Assembly (NCBI RefSeq): GCF_001655005.1
Contig: NZ_LXET01000039.1
Location: 1 to 64,000, forward strand
DNA length: 64,000 nt
DNA from: Hafnia paralvei ATCC 29927
Lineage (GTDB): Bacteria; Pseudomonadota; Gammaproteobacteria; Enterobacterales; Enterobacteriaceae
Reading direction: 5' to 3'
A program made the translations under genes and the position numbers. Shown in pieces: positions 35,556 through 44,076 of the stretch (positions are counted from its first letter, which is position 1; every line of letters starts with the position of its first letter). Below the pieces are notes generated by a model. It saw only the letters and a list, made by a program, of their open reading frames with translations. It was not told the origin of the DNA and ran no database searches.

Positions 35556-35711
35556 TGTTATTCGCGTTGAAGAAATAATAATACAAAGGGATGTATAAAG
35601 CCGAAGTAAGGTAACTCACACATCCCTTTATCACACTACATAATAGACAAAACAACAACATTCTGTACTTTTCGCCAAGAGCGTCGCTACTTGAGATATT
35701 TATTGATAAGA

Positions 35712-36239
35712 CTAAACACCGTCCATCACCACAAAACGAAGGTCGTGGCAAAAAGTAGTGTATTGCTCATCTGACAATGCTTGCTTACTGCTAAGTACGA
35801 TTAATTGATGATCACTCATTTCTGCATGATAGCTCGGATGATGATGTACAAAGTCATTTTGAATAAATCCTAAGCTTTGATAAAAGCGCAGTCGGCGATG
35901 AGCAATCTCCGAGGTTAGCGGATCAATTTCCAACACCGTTTGCGGGTGATGAGCTAAGAAATGTTCGAGTATTTGTTTACCAAATCCTCGCGAACGAACG
36001 CTAGGATCAATCGCTAGATGTTCAATGTATGCATAGTGCTTAAACATCCAGTAGCCGATAAAGCCGACGAACGTGTTGTCGAATTCCCATGCCTCTAGGT
36101 GATATGCAGGATTGGCCAAAGCCGAGTGTTTCGCCCTTTCCTCTCGTTTTTCATGATAAGGAAATGCGTTTGCATAAAGATGATCTGTCAACGTATAGAG
36201 TTTTTCATCCATGTTTGTTATACGCGTAATGCTAAACAT
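35712..36239 (-). CDS. GNAT-family N-acetyltransferase
   Basis: A 175-residue acetyltransferase. YIEHLAIDPSVRSRGFGKQILEHFL carries the acetyl-CoA signature R-x-x-G-x-G, and RLRFYQSLGF is the C-terminal strand. The substrate is unknown and nothing nearby suggests one. There is no antitoxin partner, so it is not of the TacT type. Confidence 0.87.
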   Translation of the reverse strand: MFSITRITNMDEKLYTLTDHLYANAFPYHEKREERAKHSALANPAYHLEAWEFDNTFVGFIGYWMFKHYAYIEHLAIDPSVRSRGFGKQILEHFLAHHPQTVLEIDPLTSEIAHRRLRFYQSLGFIQNDFVHHHPSYHAEMSDHQLIVLSSKQALSDEQYTTFCHDLRFVVMDGV

Positions 36240-36368
36240 CTCTATCTCTCAGGTTTATGTAGGATGGATTAACTATAACAGGATGGATAATAATGAAAAT
36301 ACGCGGCAGATGTTTTGCGAGTGTATCGACTATTTATGAGCGACAATTTGATGACTGTAGAAGTAAAA

Positions 36369-36417
36369 ATCCACCGGCAATCTCCGCGTCGTGTTACGCA
36401 AAGCTTGCTCGGTGGAT
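36369..36417. repeat. long-looped inverted repeat downstream of wzz
   Basis: ATCCACCG at 36369-36376 pairs with CGGTGGAT at 36410-36417 around 33 bases. It lies just past the wzz stop on the minus strand and could be part of a terminator or a small RNA; no T tail is seen. Confidence 0.35.
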
Positions 36418-36464
36418 CTGTGACATACCAGCGTTCAAATTCCAATCAACTTAAACGCTCGGCG

Positions 36465-37427
36465 TTATGCCGCTTGATTCTTGTCCTTCATATTACGTAA
36501 GAAGCCTTTTACCAAAACAATCGCTGCACCAATCAGTCCGCCAAGTAAAACAGACAAAATCAGAATGAGTGCTCTCTTTGGTGCATCTTTGATCATAGGT
36601 AGCGAAGGCTTCTGCGAGTACGCGAATGCCTCAAACTTATCATTGCCCGTATCGCTTAGCTTAATTTTCTGCAATGCCTGCAACGTTTCACGATTAGAGT
36701 AATAGCTATCGCTTAAATATAATGGCCAGCTTGACTCGTTATTTATTAAAGTCTTGAGAGCAGATTCTCCGAGCATGAATAGCATATCATCAGACAGTCC
36801 GTTCACTTCTTTAACCGCTACATTTTTGGTATCAGTCGCTTCAGCAACTTTTAGTGCTTCTGTTAATGCCGTCAGGCGACGATTTTTCTTCGCTTCGGCA
36901 GTTTGAAGTTGGGCATCGAGTGAGGTGTTAATGGCATCCATTCTCACCTGTAGCGCTTTACTTGCATTAGAATAAAAACTGCTAGATGTTTCCTTATTGA
37001 CCTTGCTCAGCACCGCTAACAGTGATTTTTGAGCTTCTTCTGGCGTCTCTGCGCTGAAGCTTACGGTGAAGGAGTCTTTGCTGCCCGAATTTGTCGGTTT
37101 AATATCTAACGGTTTTTCAGGCATAAAGGCTAAAGTTTCCGCCGACATACGTGATACGAAATTAGCAAATACATCATTGCCAATATCCTTACTATTTGAG
37201 GGGTCAATAACAGCAACCGCCGTTGGGTAGTCGGCTAACTGACCTAACTGTGGAGGCGTTATTATCGCTGTCGACGTCCATTGCTCTTTTGCGATGACGA
37301 TGTATCCGATAGCTAAAACAATAGCAATACACACGGCGGCAATGATGGTCTTCTTTCCATTCCATAGCTGTAGCAGCAGATCGAGCAGATCAATCTCATC
37401 GCTGTTGTTTTTTTGCTCAAAACTCAT
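36465..37427 (-). CDS. Wzz-family polysaccharide chain-length regulator
   Basis: A 320-residue inner-membrane co-polymerase. TM1 lies at about residues 31-51 and TM2 near 289-309, with a large periplasmic coiled-coil domain between. EIDLLDLLLQLWNGKKTI is the Wzz N-terminal signature, and the second membrane segment has the proline/glycine-rich pattern PKRALILILSVLLGGLIGAAIVL. It should set the modal length of O-antigen or another Wzy-made polymer. I use the ATG at 37427, which has GGGA upstream. There are no O-antigen genes around it, so this is an orphan copy at the terminus. Confidence 0.88.
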   Translation of the reverse strand: MSFEQKNNSDEIDLLDLLLQLWNGKKTIIAAVCIAIVLAIGYIVIAKEQWTSTAIITPPQLGQLADYPTAVAVIDPSNSKDIGNDVFANFVSRMSAETLAFMPEKPLDIKPTNSGSKDSFTVSFSAETPEEAQKSLLAVLSKVNKETSSSFYSNASKALQVRMDAINTSLDAQLQTAEAKKNRRLTALTEALKVAEATDTKNVAVKEVNGLSDDMLFMLGESALKTLINNESSWPLYLSDSYYSNRETLQALQKIKLSDTGNDKFEAFAYSQKPSLPMIKDAPKRALILILSVLLGGLIGAAIVLVKGFLRNMKDKNQAA

Positions 37428-37641
37428 AGGATTTCCCATACATATTATTAATTGTTCTAGCTAATATTTGTTCTTTTACCGAATAATATACCGCCATTGC
37501 TAATAGCTGGCGGTTGATATATCGCGTACGAATATGACCGCTGATAGTACTAAATACCTTATCGATACTCAATCGGACAAAACTCTGTTGAGCCTTTATT
37601 TCATCTAAGATTTTTCCGTATTTGTAAGTATAGGTAGCCAT
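37417..37641 (-). CDS. hypothetical 74-residue protein overlapping wzz
   Basis: A small basic protein I do not recognise (KILDEIKAQQSFVRLSIDKV is the most regular part). Its stop overlaps the wzz start by 11 bases, which suggests translational coupling. The ribosome-binding site is weak. No domain is visible. It may be a real first gene of a two-gene operon or just a leader frame. Confidence 0.42.
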   Translation of the reverse strand: MATYTYKYGKILDEIKAQQSFVRLSIDKVFSTISGHIRTRYINRQLLAMAVYYSVKEQILARTINNMYGKSYEF

Positions 37642-37731
37642 TATTTTTCTACTACCTGCAATGGCAATTTAACGTGCTTCTGGTAGATTGAATGGACTGG
37701 ATTTTAGGCTAACTTAACGAGGCAATTTGAA

Positions 37732-38478
37732 ATGAATATATTTGTAACCGGTGCTACTGCAGGATTCGGTGAAGCTATCACGCGCAAATTTATCAAAAAT
37801 GGACATCATGTCATTGCGACCGGTCGCCGTTTGGAACGCCTCGAAAAGCTCAAAGATGAACTGGGTGATGCACTAACAATCCTGCAGTTAGACGTACGGA
37901 ATCGTGCGGCCATCCAACAAGCGCTGGAAAGCCTCCCTGTCGAGAAACGTCGCATTGATGTCTTGGTCAATAACGCTGGATTAGCGCTGGGGCTAGAGCC
38001 TGCGCATAAAGCAAATATTGATGACTGGGATACGATGATTGACACAAATGCTAAAGGTTTAGTCAATATGACCCGGGCAATCCTACCTGATATGGTTGAG
38101 CGTAATGTTGGACACATCATCAATATCGGTTCAACGGCAGCGAATTGGCCTTACGCTGGAGGGAATGTTTACGGCGCCACCAAAGCATTTGTAAAACAAT
38201 TCAGTTTGGGTCTACGCGCTGATTTACACGGAACTCGAGTGCGCGTTAGCGATATTGAACCCGGTCTTGTTGGTGGCACTGAGTTCTCAAACGTGCGTTT
38301 CAAAGGTGATAATGAGCGTGTTGGTAAAACCTATGAAAACGCCAATGCCCTGAGCGCTGTAGATATAGCAGAAGCGGTATATTGGGTTGCGACGCTGCCA
38401 GCACATGTCAACATCAACACCATTGAAATGATGCCAGTGAGTCAGTCCTTCGCCCCGCTCTCTGTTCACCGCGGTTAA
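37732..38478 (+). CDS. ydfG: 3-hydroxy acid dehydrogenase YdfG
   Basis: A 248-residue NADP-dependent SDR orthologous to E. coli YdfG, which oxidises L-allo-threonine, serine and 3-hydroxypropionate and also reduces malonic semialdehyde. TGATAGFGEAI is the cofactor loop, NNAGLALG the core, and YGATKAF the catalytic YxxxK. EPGLVGGTEFSNVRFKGD is closely conserved with E. coli. Confidence 0.96.
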   Translation: MNIFVTGATAGFGEAITRKFIKNGHHVIATGRRLERLEKLKDELGDALTILQLDVRNRAAIQQALESLPVEKRRIDVLVNNAGLALGLEPAHKANIDDWDTMIDTNAKGLVNMTRAILPDMVERNVGHIINIGSTAANWPYAGGNVYGATKAFVKQFSLGLRADLHGTRVRVSDIEPGLVGGTEFSNVRFKGDNERVGKTYENANALSAVDIAEAVYWVATLPAHVNINTIEMMPVSQSFAPLSVHRG

Positions 38479-38490
38479 GCATCAGATAAC

Positions 38491-38540
38491 AAGCTAAACT
38501 TTTGCATTGAACGCCTTTACCAATCGTTGAAGTTTAGCTT
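38491..38540. repeat. inverted repeat downstream of ydfG
   Basis: AAGCTAAACT at 38491-38500 pairs perfectly with AGTTTAGCTT at 38531-38540 across 30 bases. It starts 12 bases after the ydfG stop. It is a possible terminator with a long loop, or the 3' end of an RNA. Confidence 0.4.
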
Positions 38541-38682
38541 TATCTGCCCTCTCTCTTTTGACTAAACCACACCGCAACCAGCCTTGATACAAACTATCAG
38601 CGAAACTGAACGGGTGTTATAGTGGCTCTATATTGCGTGTGATGATCGAGAAAATCGGTCATGGAAAAATGAGGATAACTAC

Positions 38683-39051
38683 GTGAAACTAAAAAAATTA
38701 CAGGTGGTCGCTCGTTGGATGCCTTTAGCTGCAGCCCTCATTATGGGCGGCTGGCAAGCATCAGCTTTGGCTGACTCTTGTGCATCAGGCAGCACGTGTG
38801 TATTCGGCTCAAGCGGCGGTCAAGATAACTCGCTGACGAAGGAAGATGCGCGCCAGCAAAAAGAGCAATGGGATGATACTCGCTCTTTGCGCAATAAGGT
38901 GAATACACGCGTTGAGAAACAGTTCGATAAATTCGATAAAGCGGTTGATTTGCAGGATGCATGTGAGAAAAGCCTTAACGTCAACGCATACTGGGAGCCC
39001 AACACCCAACGTTGCCTAGATAGAAATACTGGTCGCCCGCTTAATCCATAA
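38683..39051 (+). CDS. ynfB: YnfB, UPF0482/DUF1283 periplasmic protein
   Basis: A 122-residue secreted protein with a signal peptide ending near ASALADS. The core KEQWDDTRSLRNKVNTRVEKQFDKFDKAVDLQDACEKSLNVNAYWEPNTQRCLDR matches E. coli YnfB. The start is GTG with GAGGA nine bases upstream. Function unknown. It is followed by ynfD; the speG and ynfC genes that separate these two in E. coli are absent. Confidence 0.92.
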   Translation: MKLKKLQVVARWMPLAAALIMGGWQASALADSCASGSTCVFGSSGGQDNSLTKEDARQQKEQWDDTRSLRNKVNTRVEKQFDKFDKAVDLQDACEKSLNVNAYWEPNTQRCLDRNTGRPLNP

Positions 39052-39094
39052 GCGTTGAAGTCGAGTCTACCCTTAGGAAACTTGGAGGAATTTC

Positions 39095-39367
39095 ATGAAG
39101 AAATCATTGATTGGCATCATGCTGTTAGGCGCGATTCCATTGGCTGCTCAAGCATCCTGTGAAACGGTCAAAGCAGATATTAGCCAAAAGATTATCAATA
39201 ATGGCGTACCCGAGTCAGGCTTTACGCTGGATATTGTGCCAAACGATCAGGCGGAATCTAGCGGTGGACAGGTTGTCGGCCATTGCGAAAATGACACGCA
39301 AAAGATTATTTATCAGCGTATCAATGGCAACGAAGATGAGAGCACGGCTACCCCTGCTGCACACTGA
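39095..39367 (+). CDS. ynfD: YnfD, DUF1161 periplasmic protein
   Basis: A 90-residue protein with a signal peptide (MKKSLIGIMLLGAIPLAAQA) and a DUF1161 body: CETVKADISQKIINNGVPESGF and GQVVGHCENDTQKIIYQR, with two cysteines likely disulphide-bonded. It matches E. coli YnfD. Function is unknown. It lies 43 bases after ynfB and probably shares its transcript, ending at a strong terminator. Confidence 0.9.
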   Translation: MKKSLIGIMLLGAIPLAAQASCETVKADISQKIINNGVPESGFTLDIVPNDQAESSGGQVVGHCENDTQKIIYQRINGNEDESTATPAAH

Positions 39368-39389
39368 TCTCGATGAAGAACTTAATGCT

Positions 39390-39416
39390 AAAAGGCTGCT
39401 TATCGCAGCCTTTTTT
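39390..39416. terminator. terminator between ynfD and MFS pump
   Basis: AAAAGGCTGC-TTATC-GCAGCC followed by TTTTTT. It sits between convergent genes. Confidence 0.88.
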
Positions 39417-39420
39417 ACAT

Positions 39421-40911
39421 CTAACACTCACTCTCCAGCTCTACATTTGGCGCACTTTGTGGTTTTAATTTTGCGGGAATAAGCCAGGCGGTAATGAGCG
39501 CAAAAAGTGAAAGTATCGCAGCAGCCATGAAAACCCAATGAAGTGATGCGGCTACTTGTTCCGTTAGATGCTGCATTGCGGGGTCAGCAATAAAACCCTC
39601 TCTATGTAGGCTCATTAATTTCTGTACTGGATCATGAATATCTGGCAATCGCCAGTCGAGGTTCAAGTTTAACGTTGCACCAAGAACCGCGGTACCTAGC
39701 GCTGAACCCAGCATTCGAGTAAACACCGTTGAGGCTGTAGCAATACCCCGCATGGTTGGCGGCGCAATATTTTGCACCGAAACCAAAAATGTAGTGTTAG
39801 TCATACCCATACCGCAGCCGATAATAAAGGCGGCAATACGCCCCCACAGTAGACCGCTATCAGGCTGCTGCATCAGTAATACAAGGCTTCCGGTAATTAA
39901 TAATATGCTGCCAAATAACGCCGTTGTTCGATAAGAGGTGCGTAGCATCATGCGGCCGCTCAGCGCACTGGCAATCGGCCATCCAATTGACATCATGGCC
40001 AGAGTCGTTCCCGCTTGCAGTGGTGTGCCGCCCATGACACCTTGCACAAAAGTAGGTAAAAACGCAGCAACCCCCATCATCGAGGCCCCCACAACTAAAC
40101 CACCGATATTGCCTGCCACAATAACTTTATTACGCCATAACTCGAGTGGGAACAGCGGTTCGATTGCTCTTCTCTCTTGGCGTAACAGAAAAAATGATGC
40201 AATAGAGGATATCAACAACAATGGCACCACCCAGTACCCCAGAATATCTGCCTGAAGCAGCGCAACTAAAAGCGATGCCACAGCAATGGTTAGCCACGCC
40301 GTACCCGCGATATCCAACGGATGGACTCGCGGCTGGAGTGTTTCCGGAAAGTAACGCCACAACAGGTACATGGCCGTAAGCCCAATGGGAACGTTAACCC
40401 AAAAAACCAAAGCCCAGTTAAAATGCTGTACGATAAAAGCGCCCATCAGCGGACCCACAATCGCGGATACCCCCCACACGCTGGAAAGATACCCCTGAAT
40501 TTTAGGTCGTTCTGCTGGTGAATAAATATCGGCAACGATGGTAAATGCAATTGGCGTGATTGCACCTGCCCCCATGCCCTGTATCGCGCGAAAAATAATC
40601 ATCCACAGCATGTTGTTGGCAAAACCACATAGCACCGACCCCAGCAAAAACAGCGATGCGCCAATGTAAAACATGCTTTTGCGACCGTAGAGATCGGCCA
40701 GACGCCCATAGATCGGAATGGATATCGCCTGAGTCAGCAGATACGCCGCAAACACCCAGCCTAATAGTGAAAAGCCGCCTAAATCACCGATGATGGTTGG
40801 CATGGCAGTAGATACAATCGTCACTTCAACCGCAGCCATAAATGTGGCAAGCATGCAGGCTGTTAACACGATACCTCGCTGTCCATGTTGTTGTTCAACC
40901 TGTTCCACCAT
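39421..40911 (-). CDS. MFS drug efflux pump, DHA2 (14-helix) family
   Basis: A 496-residue inner-membrane transporter with about 14 hydrophobic segments. The opening TFMAAVEVTIVSTAMPTIIGDLGG and the GRLADLYGRKSMFYIG loop are typical of the EmrB/MDR type, and GWVFAAYLLTQAI is the second helix. It probably exports drugs or metabolites by proton antiport; there is no adjacent membrane-fusion partner, so it may act alone. Confidence 0.9.
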   Translation of the reverse strand: MVEQVEQQHGQRGIVLTACMLATFMAAVEVTIVSTAMPTIIGDLGGFSLLGWVFAAYLLTQAISIPIYGRLADLYGRKSMFYIGASLFLLGSVLCGFANNMLWMIIFRAIQGMGAGAITPIAFTIVADIYSPAERPKIQGYLSSVWGVSAIVGPLMGAFIVQHFNWALVFWVNVPIGLTAMYLLWRYFPETLQPRVHPLDIAGTAWLTIAVASLLVALLQADILGYWVVPLLLISSIASFFLLRQERRAIEPLFPLELWRNKVIVAGNIGGLVVGASMMGVAAFLPTFVQGVMGGTPLQAGTTLAMMSIGWPIASALSGRMMLRTSYRTTALFGSILLITGSLVLLMQQPDSGLLWGRIAAFIIGCGMGMTNTTFLVSVQNIAPPTMRGIATASTVFTRMLGSALGTAVLGATLNLNLDWRLPDIHDPVQKLMSLHREGFIADPAMQHLTEQVAASLHWVFMAAAILSLFALITAWLIPAKLKPQSAPNVELESEC

Positions 40912-41039
40912 ACTGCTGCCTCATCTTAAATAATACGTATAACTAGCCTTTTACAGTAGCATGAATAATGAAAGATGGATGACGAGCGGTGCAAGGATGC
41001 GAATGAGATTGCAAAATAAGTCGGGTTTAACTCCACATT

Positions 41040-41052
41040 GTGACACTGTCAC
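41040..41052. promoter_or_regulatory. matS site upstream of ccp
   Basis: GTGACACTGTCAC is a perfect match to GTGACRNYGTCAC. It lies in the gap between the MFS pump and the cytochrome c peroxidase gene. Confidence 0.85.
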
Positions 41053-41115
41053 ACATCTGTTTTACGGATACCTAAATTCAATTGATTGCTAAATCCTATT
41101 CTAACGATAGGCAGC

Positions 41116-41123
41116 CCCTGCCC
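41116..41123 (-). promoter_or_regulatory. KOPS motif upstream of ccp
   Basis: CCCTGCCC on the plus strand is GGGCAGGG on the minus strand, pointing left toward dif. Confidence 0.5.
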
Positions 41124-41129
41124 ATATCA

Positions 41130-41143
41130 TTGATAGTGGTCAA
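41130..41143. promoter_or_regulatory. FNR box of ccp
   Basis: TTGATAGTGGTCAA fits TTGAT-N4-ATCAA with one mismatch, about 110 bases upstream of the ccp start. E. coli yhjA is FNR-activated, so activation of ccp at low oxygen is expected. Confidence 0.7.
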
Positions 41144-41252
41144 TAAAGTGGCAGGTAGCAACCCGCACTATGGGAAGGCCAATTTTGGCCCTCTGAGGAT
41201 TGCGTCCATCGCAGACGCGCTCCTATTTCATGCTCTGAAATGGAGTTTTAAC

Positions 41253-42641
41253 ATGATAAAAATAACCAAAGTTTTAGGGATTGCTGCGACGGTGGGCGTT
41301 GTGGGATACCTAGGTCTGGCGGGATACGTTTATTACCATGACAAACAGCGCATCACCATGCCTGAGCAAGCATCGCTCTCAGCGCAGAATGCTGCGGTAT
41401 TGAAAACGTTGAGTGAGAAAGGCTGCGACTACTGCCATACGCCATCGGCGAAGTTACCGTTTTATTCACAGTTCCCGATTGCGAAGCAATTAATGGAATA
41501 CGATATAAATCTGGGCTACAAGTCGTTTGATCTCACGCCAATCCGCAACAGCTTGATCCATGATACTCCTCCTCCACAGGGGGATATCGCTAAAGTGGAA
41601 TGGGTAATGCAACACAATACGATGCCACCCACTCGCTATACCGCTTTGCATTGGGCTGGTTCTCTCAGTGAAGAAGAACGCAAAGGCATTCTAAACTGGG
41701 TCAAAGATCAGCGTATTAAATACTACGCTGCCAAAGACATGTCTCCCGCGTTAATGAACGAACCCGTTCAGCCACTGCCACGTACGATCCCTGTTCATGC
41801 TGATAAAGTGGCTTTAGGTTTCCGCTTATATCATGATCCGCGTTTGTCTGGTGATAACTCTATCGCCTGCGTGCATTGTCACCAACTAGGCGCTGGCGGT
41901 GTTGATGGACGCCAAACCTCGATTGGCGTCGGCGGTGAAGTGGGCCCCATCAACGCACCAACAGTGTTTAACGCAGTCTTCAACGTTGAACAGTTCTGGG
42001 ACGGTCGAGCACCTGATTTACAGAAACAAGCGGGAGGCCCACCACTGAATCCAATCGAGATGGCATCTAAGTCTTGGGATGAGATTACGGGCAAACTTAA
42101 TCAAGATGCGGCGCTAAAACAGCAGTTTACAGCGGTTTATCCTGAAGGCTTTACTGGCGATACCATCACCGATGCGATTGCTGAGTTTGAGAAAACGCTA
42201 ATCACACCGGATAGTCCATTTGACCGCTATCTTCGCGGTGACGATAAGGCGCTAACGGCTCAACAGCTACATGGTTATCAGCTATTTAAAGATAACAAAT
42301 GTGCTACCTGCCATACGGGTAAAATTTTGGGAGGTCAGGCGTTTGAGCCACTTGGCTTGAAGCAGGATTTCGCTTTCGGTCATGTGACCAGTGCGGATAT
42401 TGGGCGTCTGAACGTAACCCAAGGTGAGCGCGATCGTTTCCGTCAGAAAGTGCCGACGCTGCGTAACGTTGCATTAACGGCACCGTATTTCCACCGCGGT
42501 GACGTTCCGACGCTTGATGAAGCTGTAAAACTGATGCTGAAATATCAGGTAGGTACAACGCTTCCACAGCAAGATGTGAATGATATCGTTGCCTTCCTTG
42601 AATCGCTAAATGGGGTTTATACCCCCTATCCCATTCACTAG
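41253..42641 (+). CDS. ccp: tri-haem cytochrome c peroxidase (YhjA-like)
   Basis: A periplasmic, membrane-anchored peroxidase of 462 residues, similar in full to E. coli YhjA. An N-terminal helix (about residues 7-25) anchors it. Three CxxCH haem sites are present: CDYCH in the extra N-terminal domain, CVHCH and CATCH in the two-domain peroxidase core. It reduces hydrogen peroxide with electrons from the quinol pool and can support peroxide respiration at low oxygen. I start at the ATG at 41253 with GGAG upstream; a longer reading adds 57 residues that cross the promoter and FNR box. Confidence 0.95.
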   Translation: MIKITKVLGIAATVGVVGYLGLAGYVYYHDKQRITMPEQASLSAQNAAVLKTLSEKGCDYCHTPSAKLPFYSQFPIAKQLMEYDINLGYKSFDLTPIRNSLIHDTPPPQGDIAKVEWVMQHNTMPPTRYTALHWAGSLSEEERKGILNWVKDQRIKYYAAKDMSPALMNEPVQPLPRTIPVHADKVALGFRLYHDPRLSGDNSIACVHCHQLGAGGVDGRQTSIGVGGEVGPINAPTVFNAVFNVEQFWDGRAPDLQKQAGGPPLNPIEMASKSWDEITGKLNQDAALKQQFTAVYPEGFTGDTITDAIAEFEKTLITPDSPFDRYLRGDDKALTAQQLHGYQLFKDNKCATCHTGKILGGQAFEPLGLKQDFAFGHVTSADIGRLNVTQGERDRFRQKVPTLRNVALTAPYFHRGDVPTLDEAVKLMLKYQVGTTLPQQDVNDIVAFLESLNGVYTPYPIH

Positions 42642-42652
42642 CCTCTGACTCG

Positions 42653-42682
42653 CTGTGCTGCATGATTGCAGCACAGTTTCTT
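42653..42682 (+). terminator. ccp terminator
   Basis: CTGTGCTGCA-TGAT-TGCAGCACAG followed by TTTCTT, eleven bases after ccp. Confidence 0.85.
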
Positions 42683-42773
42683 CCTGTAGATAAAACCCTT
42701 AAACTGGCAACACTTTTCTGAATAGCACAGCCGAAATCGCCTGTGCATACTGCGACGGAAACCCACGGCCAAT

Positions 42774-44066
42774 ATGACTTCACCACGCATGAAACGTTTG
42801 ATTCATATGCAACATTATCAACTCATGCTACGCCGTTTGGTTATCTCAATGATCCTCGGTATCGCTGCCGCCACCGTCGTTTGGTTATTTCATCAGTCGA
42901 TGCTTCAGCTCGAATGGCTGTTTCTCGGCAGTCGCCGCGGAAGTTTAGTGGCCGCTGCTGCCGATCTGCCATTATGGCGGCGCTTGCTTACGCCAGCACT
43001 CGGGGGATTGGTAGCCGGTTGTATTTTGTGGCTATTCCAGAAATATCAGCACCAACGCCCTTCAGCCCCCACCGACTATATGGAAGCTTTTGATGCTGGC
43101 GACGGCCGTTTAGATGTATCCGCGAGTCTGGTTAAAAGCCTTGCTTCGCTTATCGTGGTTTCCAGCGGCAGTGCTATTGGTCGTGAAGGTGCGATGATCC
43201 TGTTAGCCGCCCTGTTTGCTTCGATATTCGCACGCTATTTCACACCATTTAAAGAGTGGAAATTGTGGGTAGCCTGTGGTGCCGCCGCGGGCATGGCTAG
43301 CGCTTATCATGCGCCGTTAGCCGGTAGTCTATTCATCGCCGAGATCCTGTTTGGTTCTCTGATGTTGGCGTCGCTGGGACCCGTGGTGATCTCTGCCGTT
43401 AGCGCGTTGTTAATGAGCAATTTGCTTAATGGCGGCCAAGAAACGCTCTATCAGGTACAAATCCTCACTGCGCCGTGGCCTATTCAGTACGTACTTATGG
43501 CAATGCTGGGTATTATCGCAGGTTTTACAGGACCTCTCTTTTTAATGCTGATGCAATACAGCAGCAATTTCTTTCATCACTTGCGCCTGCCGCCACCGTT
43601 GCAACTGGCGCTTGGTGGGTTAATCGTAGGGGGACTATCGATTCTATTTCCAGAAGTCTGGGGGAATGGCTACAGCGTGGTTCAATCACTGTTAACAGCA
43701 CCACCCGGTGTATTGCTTATTGCAGCCATATTGATCTGTAAGCTGGTGGCAATTTTAGCCAGTAGCGGATCGGGGGCTCCCGGTGGTGTGTTCACTCCCA
43801 CGCTGTTTATTGGCGCCGCACTTGGGACGTTGGTGGGACAGGTTTGTGCCATTTGGCCTGAGATGGGCCAGCATATTACGTTATTGATGGCGTTAACCGG
43901 CATGGCGACGCTGTTGGCAGCAACCACCCATGCGCCGGTGATGTCTGCATTGATGGTGTTTGAGATGACGGGAGAGTATACCCTGCTTCCAGGATTGCTG
44001 CTGTCGTGTGTGCTAGCAACGACCCTATCTCGCTGGCTGCGGGCAGGGTCGGTATATCGAAAATAA
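42774..44066 (+). CDS. clcB: ClcB voltage-gated chloride channel/antiporter
   Basis: A ClC-family inner-membrane protein of 430 residues, orthologous to E. coli ClcB (YnfJ). The selectivity motifs are SSGSAIGREGAMILLAAL, SSGSGAPGGVFTPTLFIG and AATTHAPVMSALM. ClcB contributes to extreme acid resistance together with ClcA. The annotated start at 42774 lacks a strong ribosome-binding site, and an ATG at 42825 matches the E. coli start (MLRRLV) better, so the true N-terminus may be 17 residues shorter. Confidence 0.92.
   Translation: MTSPRMKRLIHMQHYQLMLRRLVISMILGIAAATVVWLFHQSMLQLEWLFLGSRRGSLVAAAADLPLWRRLLTPALGGLVAGCILWLFQKYQHQRPSAPTDYMEAFDAGDGRLDVSASLVKSLASLIVVSSGSAIGREGAMILLAALFASIFARYFTPFKEWKLWVACGAAAGMASAYHAPLAGSLFIAEILFGSLMLASLGPVVISAVSALLMSNLLNGGQETLYQVQILTAPWPIQYVLMAMLGIIAGFTGPLFLMLMQYSSNFFHHLRLPPPLQLALGGLIVGGLSILFPEVWGNGYSVVQSLLTAPPGVLLIAAILICKLVAILASSGSGAPGGVFTPTLFIGAALGTLVGQVCAIWPEMGQHITLLMALTGMATLLAATTHAPVMSALMVFEMTGEYTLLPGLLLSCVLATTLSRWLRAGSVYRK
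44041..44048 (+). promoter_or_regulatory. KOPS motif of contrary polarity
   Basis: GGGCAGGG on the plus strand at the end of clcB, right of dif, points away from dif. It is the only exception among the five octamers seen. Confidence 0.4.
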
Positions 44067-44076
44067 AAAGCGTTTG

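Noticed and set aside
35712..36239. Second GNAT gene as a toxin of a TA pair
   Set aside because: No DUF1778 or other antitoxin gene is adjacent and the sequence lacks the TacT pattern.
41082..41252. Long N-terminal extension of the cytochrome c peroxidase frame
   Set aside because: It crosses the FNR box and promoter and has no match to the family; the ATG at 41253 has a ribosome-binding site and gives the family length.
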